This document shows positions 33,361 through 40,912 of a DNA stretch of 53,196 nucleotides, one piece after another. Source of the DNA: Mesorhizobium loti CJ3sym (GTDB lineage: Bacteria > Pseudomonadota > Alphaproteobacteria > Rhizobiales > Rhizobiaceae); assembly GCF_000472785.1 (NCBI RefSeq), contig NZ_AXAL01000035.1, positions 1 through 53,196 of the forward strand, written 5' to 3'. The first letter of the stretch is position 1; each line of letters begins with the position of its first letter. The notes under the pieces are model-generated. The model was not told the DNA's origin. It saw only the letters and a list, made by a program, of their open reading frames with translations, and made no database searches. The position numbers were made by a program, and so were the translations under genes.

Positions 33361-34938
33361 CTATGCTTGCGTTTCGCCAGGGCGGATAAGGCCGTGCTCA
33401 ACCGCGTAGAGCGCGGCGGCCGCGCGGGTGGTCACGCCGATCTTGGAATAGACGCTCTGGATATGATGATCCGCGGTTTTGGGTGAGATATCCAGCTTCC
33501 GCGCCGTCTCCTTCGCGGTGAGGCCGCCGGCAATCAGGCGCAACACCTCGATCTCGCGCGGCGTCATGCCGGCCAGCGCCCGCGGCAGCGCTCGGCGTGA
33601 GGCCTGCCCGGCGAAGGACAACACCGCCTCGGCGGCATCGGCGCAGATACAGCCCTCGCGGACCGCAGCGCGCAGCTGAGTCGCCGCCGCCTCGCTGGAC
33701 AGCGCCTTGCGGTGCGGACGTTCCTCCCGCGACGTCTGGAAGGCTTCGGCTGCCGCCAGGATTCGCGACGCCGGAGACAGGTCGGAGCCGCCGACCTTGC
33801 GATGGTAGCCCGAGCCGTCCAGGCGCTCGTGATGGCGCAGCACTAGAGCGCCCATCGCATCGCCGTCACGACCGAAGGACGCCAGCGCCCGCTCGCCATA
33901 ATAGGCGTGCAGCTGTGCCGCGTCGCGCTCGCGCACCGACAGCGGACCGTTGCGGATCCAGGTCGCCACCGGCACCACGAGTTCGCCGATGTCATGGATG
34001 CAGCCCGACCAGCGCAGCGCGCGGATGTCGGCGTCGGGCAGCCCGCTCCGTCTCCCCGCGCCCGTGGCAAGTTCCGACACCATCCGCGAATGGCCCTGTG
34101 TAAACGGCATGCGCATGTCGATCATGTCGGCGATGGCGAGGAACGCCGCATCGCAAGCCGCCTCGTCCAGCGTCACCGGCGGATCGGGCTCCAGCGCCAA
34201 AATCGTCTCGCGGTCGACCGTCGCGCCGATGCCTTCCATCAGCGCCGCCGCGTTGGCGGCAACGAGCCGGGCCAGATCCGCTTCGTATGGGCCGTCGCCG
34301 CGACTGGCGATGGTTTCGGCCATCGCGTCGATACCGACGGTATCGCTGAGCGCAACTACATCCTGCGCCAATGTTATCAAGCGCACGGCCGGCAAAACAT
34401 CCTCGCCGCTCAGCCCACGCGGCAGACCCTTGCCGTCCCAACGTTCGTAGATCTGTCCAAGGTTGCGCCGGATCTCCTCGGACAGGCCGAGCCGCTCGCC
34501 GATTCGCTGCGCGACTTCGCAATGCGCGGTGAGGACCGGGCGGGCCACCGCCAGCGCTTGCGACATCCCGGCCTCGATCGCCTTGGCCTGCACGTCAGGC
34601 TCAAGGTCGTAGTATAACCGCTTGAAGGCCTGCACGAAGACCCTGCCCAGTTCCGCACGGTTGCCCATGTCGAGGCCGACAAGATCCTGGCGGAGCGCGA
34701 TTTCGTCACCGAAGGTGGCTGCCAGAAGGTCCGTGTCGGCGTTGCAGCCGACATAGCGCAGCATCGACTGATGATACGCATTGCGCCGAACCTGTTCGGA
34801 AAGGCCGGCAAGCTGGGCGATCCGCATTGCAAGCACACATGATTTCAGCGCGAAGTCGCGAGAATGGCCTGTCGCAAGGTCCGACGCATAGGCGAGGACC
34901 ATCATGAAATCCGCCCGGCGGATCGAGACATTGATCAT
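33361..34938 (-). CDS. Tandem HD-domain (HD-GYP-like) protein with LuxR-type DNA-binding C-terminus
   Basis: A 525-residue regulator. An N-terminal degenerate HD-like module has VARPVLTAHCEVAQRIGERL then QIYERWDGKGLPRGLSGEDV. The second module is better conserved: FTQGHSRMVSELATGAGRRS, CIHDIGELVVP (the HD), LVLRHHERLDGSGYHRKVGG and LSPASRILAAAEAFQTSREE. The HHERLDGSGYH segment is the HD-GYP-type metal/GYP region. The C-terminus is a LuxR/NarL helix-turn-helix (MTPREIEVLRLIAGGLTAKE, TARKLDISPKTADHHIQSVY, SKIGVTTRAAAALYAVEHGL). It could therefore link cyclic-di-GMP or nucleotide hydrolysis to transcription. First gene of the leftward group. Confidence 0.85.
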   Translation of the reverse strand: MINVSIRRADFMMVLAYASDLATGHSRDFALKSCVLAMRIAQLAGLSEQVRRNAYHQSMLRYVGCNADTDLLAATFGDEIALRQDLVGLDMGNRAELGRVFVQAFKRLYYDLEPDVQAKAIEAGMSQALAVARPVLTAHCEVAQRIGERLGLSEEIRRNLGQIYERWDGKGLPRGLSGEDVLPAVRLITLAQDVVALSDTVGIDAMAETIASRGDGPYEADLARLVAANAAALMEGIGATVDRETILALEPDPPVTLDEAACDAAFLAIADMIDMRMPFTQGHSRMVSELATGAGRRSGLPDADIRALRWSGCIHDIGELVVPVATWIRNGPLSVRERDAAQLHAYYGERALASFGRDGDAMGALVLRHHERLDGSGYHRKVGGSDLSPASRILAAAEAFQTSREERPHRKALSSEAAATQLRAAVREGCICADAAEAVLSFAGQASRRALPRALAGMTPREIEVLRLIAGGLTAKETARKLDISPKTADHHIQSVYSKIGVTTRAAAALYAVEHGLIRPGETQA

Positions 34939-35275
34939 CGCCCCCTCCCGAGCGCATGCTAGTCCCGCGTTACGAAAATACCTAGGGAGGATTTCACGTC
35001 CTAAGCTCTATGCCGCGAAGCGGAGGCCGAAACTACACGCCGGCCCAATATTCGGTGTGGCTCCAGCTCACTGTCGGCGCATTACCCCCGAGAAGCAGCA
35101 GCTATCCGCCAAACGCATTCTGATATCGGACCGACGACTTCCGGCCCATGCAGTCTGGCAGGTTTGCGCCTAACTTCGGTCGTTCACGGCGGCCCTGCAC
35201 GCCCCCAAAAGCGGACATTGCTGGTGCCAACGCCATGAGCGGCGTTGCGCCATAACCCGACATTGCAAATCGACC
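34939..35275. other. Intergenic with a degenerate dispersed repeat
   Basis: No supported gene. It contains the imperfect third copy (35155-35173, CTGGCAGGTTTGCGCCTAA) of the repeat found at 28661 and 37624. The promoter of the HD/LuxR gene should lie near 34940-35000. Confidence 0.45.
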
Positions 35276-35737
35276 TTAGACCCTTGTTGTCAGGGTCGAG
35301 AGCTGGTCAGTATCGTAACGGTCCCGCAAGTCGGCAAGCGCTTTCGGATCCGGAGAGCCGTGTGCAGCCAGCTTCGCAAGCTCTTCGAAATAGCGCTCAT
35401 GCCCGGGTGGAGAGACGGTCATCAGCACCCGCGCCGGCTTCTCGCTCACATTGGTGATGTTGTGCGGCAGGCCCGGTGGAATGAACAGGTAGGTACCTGG
35501 TGTCGCGTGGATCGCCTTGTCACCAACCTGCCAGACGCATTCGCCGTCAAGCACGTAGAAGGTTTCCTCCTGCACGCGATGAACATGGAGGCCGGTGGCG
35601 AAACCGGCCGGGATCGTCCAGTCAAACATGCTTGTGTGTTTCGTATCCTCGCCGGTGACAAGGAACACCATCGGATGGCCACGTAACATGACCCCCTTGT
35701 TTTCGTCGGGCATGCGAATGACGGGAGCGACGCTCAT
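35276..35737 (-). CDS. Cupin-domain protein
   Basis: A 153-residue protein. ATG 35737 was preferred over an ATG 12 bases upstream because GGAGGATCAG precedes it. The single cupin barrel has the metal motif GLHVHRVQEETFYVLDGE (H-x-H-x-x-x-E-x-x-x-V-x-x-G) and PGTYLFIPPGLPHNITNVSE with the second-motif histidine. The C-terminal helix (FEELAKLAAHGSPDPKALAD) is typical of quercetinase-like and other small cupins often found in catabolic loci. Substrate unknown. It is divergent from the winged-helix/TPR regulator, with a 126-bp gap. Confidence 0.88.
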   Translation of the reverse strand: MSVAPVIRMPDENKGVMLRGHPMVFLVTGEDTKHTSMFDWTIPAGFATGLHVHRVQEETFYVLDGECVWQVGDKAIHATPGTYLFIPPGLPHNITNVSEKPARVLMTVSPPGHERYFEELAKLAAHGSPDPKALADLRDRYDTDQLSTLTTRV

Positions 35738-35863
35738 CTGATCCTCCATTGGCTCGGTGCTACTTCCGCAAGCACAGGCGCAAGATGCGCTCCGCGTTTC
35801 GGCGAGTCGCGAAGCCGTTCCGAAATCGTTGCGAAAAGATCACAAACGGTATCTTCTTCCGGA

Positions 35864-37417
35864 ATGCCGACAAGCCTTGCGTTTGGCCCATTTCGCCTCG
35901 ACACCGATACCGGGATTCTATTCCACGGCGCCGAGCCGACGCCACTCGGCCAGCGGGCGGTCGCGCTGCTTGCGCTGCTTGTGGAACAGGCGGGCGCGCC
36001 GGTTCCGAAGGAAACGCTGATCGAGGCGGCGTGGCCCAGACAGGCCATTGAGGACAGCAACCTGACGGTCCAGATTGCGGCAGTGCGGCGGCTCTTTGAG
36101 CAATTGGCGGGCGGCGCATGCTGGATCGAAACGCTGCAGCGACGCGGCTATCGCTATGTCGGGCCGGCGGTCACAGTCGGCGGCCGGGATCCGTCAGCCG
36201 GGGGTGAACCAAGGGCAACGCTGACATTGCCGGACAAACCCTCCGTCGCGGTTTTGCCGTTCTCGAACCTAAGCGGCGATCCGGAGCAGGATTACTTCGC
36301 GGACGGGATGGTGGACGATATCATCACCGGCCTGGCGCGCATCAACTGGCTGCTCGTCATCGCGCGAAATTCGACCTTTACCTACAAGGGCCGCGCCGTG
36401 GACGTGAAACAGGTCGGCCGCGAGCTTGGCGTCCAGTACGTAATCGAAGGCAGCGTGCGAAGAGCCGGCGGCCACGTGCGCGTGACCGGGCAGATGATCG
36501 ACGCATCGACCGGCGCTCACATATGGGCCGAGCGGTATGACCGCAGCTCCGACGATATCTTCGCGCTTCAGGATGAGATCGCCATATCGGCTGTAGGCGC
36601 AATCTTACCGAGCCTGCGGCGTGCCGAAATCGACAGGGTGAAGCGCAGGCGTCCCGATAACCTGGATGCTTATGACCTTGTGCTTCGGGCCCAGCTCGAC
36701 GTGGATTCCGGAATGCCTGATCGGGTGACGCGAGCGCTCGTGCTGCTCGAACGTGCCATCGAACTCGATCCGGCCTATGCGCTGGCGCACGGCAACGCGG
36801 CGATGTGCCACCATTGCCTCTTCCTCCGCAGCGGCATGCTGGAAGCCAACCGCGCCGCTTCGATCCGCCATGCCCGTTCCGCGATCCTCCACGGCCAGGA
36901 CGATGCGTCCGCATTGGCTCTCGCGGGATTTTCGATCGGCATGGATGGACATGATCGCGGCGCTGCTTTCACCGCTTTGGAAGCCGCGCTCGCCATTAGT
37001 CCGTCATCGGCGCTGACCTACATTCTCGGCAGCGTCGTCCTCGGATGGAGCGGAGAAGCAGAGCGAGCCATCGAGTGGAGCGAACGAGGCATGCGGCTAA
37101 GCCCATTTGACCCTTGGGCCTTCGCCGCTTTCGATGCGCAGGCGATGAGTCATTTACTGCGCGGCCGCTACAACGAAGCCTGTCGCGCCGCTTACAAGTC
37201 CGTTCAGGCCAATCCCGCACACAGCATCACTTATGTGCAATTGGCCGCTGCCCTTGCCAAACTCGGCCGGTCGGAAGAAGCGAGGGCAGCTGCCGCGCGG
37301 GTGCTCGAACTGCAACCAACGTTCCGTTACAGCCGTCAGTTTGCGGGCGTGAACTGTGCTCCAGCGCTCGCGGAATGCCTTGGTGATGCGCTTCATGCTG
37401 CCGGGCTGCCAGAGTAG
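35864..37417 (+). CDS. OmpR-type winged helix / TolB-like / TPR regulator
   Basis: A 517-residue protein. Residues 1-100 form a CadC/OmpR-like winged helix (FGPFRLDTDTGILFHGAEPT, TPLGQRAVALLALLVEQAGA, EDSNLTVQIAAVRRLFEQL and IETLQRRGYRYVGP). Residues about 125-255 form a TolB-like/FlgO-like domain (PSVAVLPFSNLSGDPEQDYF, ADGMVDDIITGLARINWLLV and VQYVIEGSVRRAGGHVRVTG). The rest is TPR-like helices (ALVLLERAIELDPAYALAHG, LAAALAKLGRSEEARAAAAR). The same architecture occurs in many rhizobial proteins, some with an adenylate cyclase domain in place of the DNA-binding part. No transmembrane helix is seen, so it should be cytoplasmic. The likely target is the divergent cupin gene. Confidence 0.85.
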   Translation: MPTSLAFGPFRLDTDTGILFHGAEPTPLGQRAVALLALLVEQAGAPVPKETLIEAAWPRQAIEDSNLTVQIAAVRRLFEQLAGGACWIETLQRRGYRYVGPAVTVGGRDPSAGGEPRATLTLPDKPSVAVLPFSNLSGDPEQDYFADGMVDDIITGLARINWLLVIARNSTFTYKGRAVDVKQVGRELGVQYVIEGSVRRAGGHVRVTGQMIDASTGAHIWAERYDRSSDDIFALQDEIAISAVGAILPSLRRAEIDRVKRRRPDNLDAYDLVLRAQLDVDSGMPDRVTRALVLLERAIELDPAYALAHGNAAMCHHCLFLRSGMLEANRAASIRHARSAILHGQDDASALALAGFSIGMDGHDRGAAFTALEAALAISPSSALTYILGSVVLGWSGEAERAIEWSERGMRLSPFDPWAFAAFDAQAMSHLLRGRYNEACRAAYKSVQANPAHSITYVQLAAALAKLGRSEEARAAAARVLELQPTFRYSRQFAGVNCAPALAECLGDALHAAGLPE

Positions 37418-38251
37418 CGCGAGATGCCCTCATGAATCTGTTCGACACGGATCTAAGAGGGTCCGTGCGTGATGCAGGCGGGGCCTTGGCGCCTAGGAGA
37501 AGGCCGCTTGCAGGTCAAACCACGTCGCGCAGGTTAAGGACTCGAACGACAGGACGGGGCAGGACTCAGGTTCAACAATAACGGTCGTTGACTCGAAGCC
37601 GGCTTGCGTCTGCCATTATGAAAATGGCAGCTTTGCGCCTCAAGTCGGCGGCCGGGCTGTTTGGTGTCTAGTCGGTGAGCAGACATTTGGTACGCAAAGC
37701 GTATTGTCTGCGTCCAAAGCAGTTCACGCCTCCTGGTCGCATTTAGCTGGTTGGGGCGATGTGAGAACCTTCGAGGGCATTTAGCGCCTCTTCAATTTGG
37801 CGGGTCTCTCGATGCAGCAATCCAACCAGCGATACCAAACGGTCCGGAGCCAATCACGCACTCGTCATGTTAATTGCAAAAGCAGCGATTGCATCTCTTC
37901 CGCGAGGCAAAATGGGAACCGCGAGCGCCGAAATGCCAGCGACCAGTTGACCATTGTCGAACGCGTAATCGCGATCTCTAATCACCGTTAGCGCCGCACG
38001 CACCTTGGTTCCTGGGAGGTTTCCGTACCGGCGATAAACGCCTGCATTTGTGCCGCAAACGCCCGCATTAATGCAGGGCCATCCTGTGTGTCACCTCAGC
38101 CGTACTCAGACGTCCGGCCTGCCACTTTGTCGGACAGAATAATTCCGGTGGATTGTTCGCGCTCGACGTTGGCGTCAATGGCCTCTCACTGCCGGCATTC
38201 AACGGCTAGCTTTTGCTTTGCACTTCGCCACAGACATCACTGGCGGCCACA
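37418..38251. other. Intergenic with IclR remnant and dispersed repeat
   Basis: Contains the repeat copy ATGGCAGCTTTGCGCCTCA (37624-37642) and the IclR-type remnant at 37854-37990 (separate entry). No intact gene. Confidence 0.5.
37854..37990 (-). pseudogene. C-terminal remnant of an IclR-family regulator
   Basis: The leftward frame encodes VIRDRDYAFDNGQLVAGISA, then LAVPILPRGRDAIAAFAINM and TSA before a stop. This is the end of the IclR effector domain ('V.xRGYAxDxGExxxGxxxxAxPIxxxxGxxxAALSxxxP'). Upstream, to about 38200, only degraded sequence is found. Its position right next to the leftward catabolic operon suggests it was once a regulator of that locus. Confidence 0.6.
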
Positions 38252-39166
38252 TCAGCCCTTTCCAACTCTGCGACCGGCCAAGCATGATAGATCTGAAATC
38301 GCCTGCATGATGATCTCCTCGACGTTCGCTCGTTCCTCACCAGTGATCGGGAGGCGTGGCTTTCGGACATGCTCTGGGGCGCCGTACACCAGATGCTCGG
38401 CAAGTTTTATGTACTGGACCAACTTGACGTCGGTATCGAGATGAAACGCCGGCGTCAGCAGCCGGTACAAAGGAAGTGCCGTCGCGAAGTCACCGCCGCG
38501 TGCCGTTTTGAACAGGGATACGCACTCGGCTGGCCATGCATTCGTCATGCCAGAGACCCAGCCAATGGCACCCAGCGCCAGGCTTTCAAGGATCAGATCG
38601 TCCACGCCGCAAAAGATATCGAAGCGATCGCCGAAGGCGTTAAACAGGTCGGTGACCCTGCGGATGTCACCGGTTTCTTCCTTGACGGCAACGATGCCGG
38701 GTACGTCGACCAGTGCCTTCAGCGTTTCGACATCAACGTCAACTTTGTAGGCAATGGGGTTGTTGTAGATCATGACCGGCAGATCGCTCGCCTCGGCCAC
38801 CGTTTTGTACCAGGCGACGGTCTCCTGGCGGTCGGTGCGATAGGCGAGGCTAGGGAAGGTCATCAGGCCTTCGGCTCCAAGCTTCTGGTAGTTGCGAGCC
38901 GCAGCCGATGCATTGTCGGTGGACAGCTCCGCAAGGCCCGACAGCAGCGGCACCCGTCCCGCGACGACTTCTTTCGCGGCGCGAACGACAGTGTCGCGTT
39001 CCGACTGAGTGAGCGTGGCATTTTCGCCAAGCATCGGCAGCACGATCACGCCGGAGATGCCATTTTCAATGAGCCTATCGATGCTGTTCTGGGTAGCTTC
39101 GATATCGATCGCTCCAGATGCCTGCATCTTCGTGGTGACAGCGGGAAATACGCCTGTCCAAGTCAT
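38252..39166 (-). CDS. DapA-family (class I pyruvate-type) aldolase/lyase
   Basis: A 304-residue TIM-barrel enzyme of the dihydrodipicolinate synthase/N-acetylneuraminate lyase family. Catalytic residues are visible: Tyr 134 (PVMIYNNP) and the Schiff-base Lys 162 (IVAVKEETGD). The phosphate/carboxylate-binding loop is LPMLGENATLTQSE, where DHDPS has GTTGE. The substitution of GEN for TGE argues for a substrate other than pyruvate plus aspartate semialdehyde, for example a sugar-acid-derived 2-oxo acid. It is the last gene of the leftward operon headed by the uxaA-type gene. Complete. Confidence 0.9.
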   Translation of the reverse strand: MTWTGVFPAVTTKMQASGAIDIEATQNSIDRLIENGISGVIVLPMLGENATLTQSERDTVVRAAKEVVAGRVPLLSGLAELSTDNASAAARNYQKLGAEGLMTFPSLAYRTDRQETVAWYKTVAEASDLPVMIYNNPIAYKVDVDVETLKALVDVPGIVAVKEETGDIRRVTDLFNAFGDRFDIFCGVDDLILESLALGAIGWVSGMTNAWPAECVSLFKTARGGDFATALPLYRLLTPAFHLDTDVKLVQYIKLAEHLVYGAPEHVRKPRLPITGEERANVEEIIMQAISDLSCLAGRRVGKG

Positions 39167-39217
39167 ATCAGATCTCCAGTTTTTGCAGGCACCTTAGCCG
39201 GCATTGTGTGTTGGACG

Positions 39218-40912
39218 TCAGGTTGAAGTGTCGTCGCCGTCTGCCTTTGGCTCTGCCTCAAAACCATAGTCGGCCATGGCGCGCGCCGGTGAGATCTTTC
39301 CGTTGGCCAAGTCGGTCGCGATGGAGTCTCGGCCGCGACTTGCCGGGTCGCCCCAACCACCGCCGCCAGCCTGTTCATGGCGGATCACGGTGTCCTTGCC
39401 GATCTCCAGCGTCACCTTTGCCGGCAGCACGCGCCATTCGCCGTCTTGTTTCAGCAGATTCCTTGAACTCGCCGCCGCCTGGCCGCCGAACAGCCCATAG
39501 GGCGAATGCTCGTGACGGTCGGCGCGCAATTGCAGGACCGCGGTGTCCGCCTGCAGGCGATATTGCCGCACCAGTCCTAGCCCGCCACGAAATTGCCCGG
39601 CGCCACCGGAATCTTCTCGCAGCGCATACTCCTCCATCATCACGGGGTAGCGCGCCTCGATCGTCTCGATAGGCAGGTTCGACATGTTCTGGCTGGGATT
39701 GGTGATACCTTCGATGCCGTCCTTGTCGGACCGACCGCCCCAGGCACCGTTGATCATATCCACCAGGATAAAAGGTTTGCACTCAGGCCCGTGATAGCCG
39801 CCGATGGCGACTACTGTGTTGCCGCCTTCGCCTGCCGCCATCAGCCGCTTCGGCGCGATCTGTGCCAGAGCCCCCATCACCGTGTCGACGACGCGGTAGC
39901 CAGTCAGCGCCCGCGCCGCCACCGGAGCCGGCATGTTCGGATTGAGGATCGATCCCTCCGGCGCCGTCACGGTGATGCAGCGATAGACGCCGGCATTGTT
40001 GGGAACGTCGTGGTCGAGGGCGCAGCGTATGGTCAGATAGGTCGAGGACTTGACGAAAGAGAGCGTGGCATTGATCGCACCCTTCACCTGTGGCGATGAG
40101 CCGGCGAAGTCGACCCACAGATGGTCGCCCTTCACCGTGATCCGACAGACGATCGGGATCGGCGCGGGCGAGAAGCCATCGCCGTCGATGTAATCGGTGA
40201 AGGCGTACTCGCCATCCGGCCAGCCGGCGATCGCCTTGCGCGTCAGTTCCTCGCCGTAGTCGATCAGCCGGTCGAAATAGGCTTCCAGCTCTTCGCCGTA
40301 CCGCTCGAACAGCCGCAACATCTCGCGCTCGCCGATGTTGCAGGTGGCGTATTGCGCATCGAGATCGCCGAGCACCATGGCCGGCAGCCGCACGTTCTTC
40401 TCGATGATCTTGAACAACGTCCTGTTGGGCAGGCCGCGCTCATAGAGCTTCATCGGCGCGATGCGCAGGCCTTCCTGGAAAATCTCGGTCGAATCCGACG
40501 CATTCGAGCCCGGCACCCGGCCACCGACATCGCAATGATGGGCGATCACGACGGAAAATCCGAGCAATCGTTTGCTGGAAAAGATCGGCTTGAACATGAA
40601 GATGTCGGGCAGGTGCATGCCGCCGTCATAGGGATCGTTGAGCACGATCACATCGCCCCGGAACATGTCGTCGCGGAAGCGCTCGACGATCACGTCTATC
40701 GCGTCCGGGACGGCGCCCAAGTGCAGGGCGACGGTCTTTGCCTGGCTGAGGATCCGCCCCTTGGCATCGCAGAGCGTCACCGAATAATCGAGAACATCGC
40801 GCACGATCGGCGAGCGGGCGGTGCGCATCACCGCGTAGGCCATGTCGTCGACGATGGTGTCGAGCCCCGACTTGATGACCGCGAACGTGATGGGATCGAT
40901 GGCGGTCATCAA
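39218..40912 (-). CDS. Hydantoinase B / 5-oxoprolinase-type beta subunit
   Basis: A 564-residue protein, normal for HyuB. Family landmarks: DPITFAVIKSGLDTIVDDMA and YAVMRTARSPIVRDVLDYSV at the N-terminus, VIVLNDPYDGGMHLPDIFMF, VIAHHCDVGGRVPGSNASDS, ALDHDVPNNAGVYRCITVTA, and GGAGQFRGGLGLVRQYRL near the end. HyuB works with HyuA in ATP-dependent opening of cyclic amides (hydantoins, 5-oxoproline, lactams); acetone carboxylase and caprolactamase belong to the same superfamily. Start ATG at 40912 overlaps the hyuA stop by four bases (ATGA). The substrate is unknown. Confidence 0.92.
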   Translation of the reverse strand: MMTAIDPITFAVIKSGLDTIVDDMAYAVMRTARSPIVRDVLDYSVTLCDAKGRILSQAKTVALHLGAVPDAIDVIVERFRDDMFRGDVIVLNDPYDGGMHLPDIFMFKPIFSSKRLLGFSVVIAHHCDVGGRVPGSNASDSTEIFQEGLRIAPMKLYERGLPNRTLFKIIEKNVRLPAMVLGDLDAQYATCNIGEREMLRLFERYGEELEAYFDRLIDYGEELTRKAIAGWPDGEYAFTDYIDGDGFSPAPIPIVCRITVKGDHLWVDFAGSSPQVKGAINATLSFVKSSTYLTIRCALDHDVPNNAGVYRCITVTAPEGSILNPNMPAPVAARALTGYRVVDTVMGALAQIAPKRLMAAGEGGNTVVAIGGYHGPECKPFILVDMINGAWGGRSDKDGIEGITNPSQNMSNLPIETIEARYPVMMEEYALREDSGGAGQFRGGLGLVRQYRLQADTAVLQLRADRHEHSPYGLFGGQAAASSRNLLKQDGEWRVLPAKVTLEIGKDTVIRHEQAGGGGWGDPASRGRDSIATDLANGKISPARAMADYGFEAEPKADGDDTST

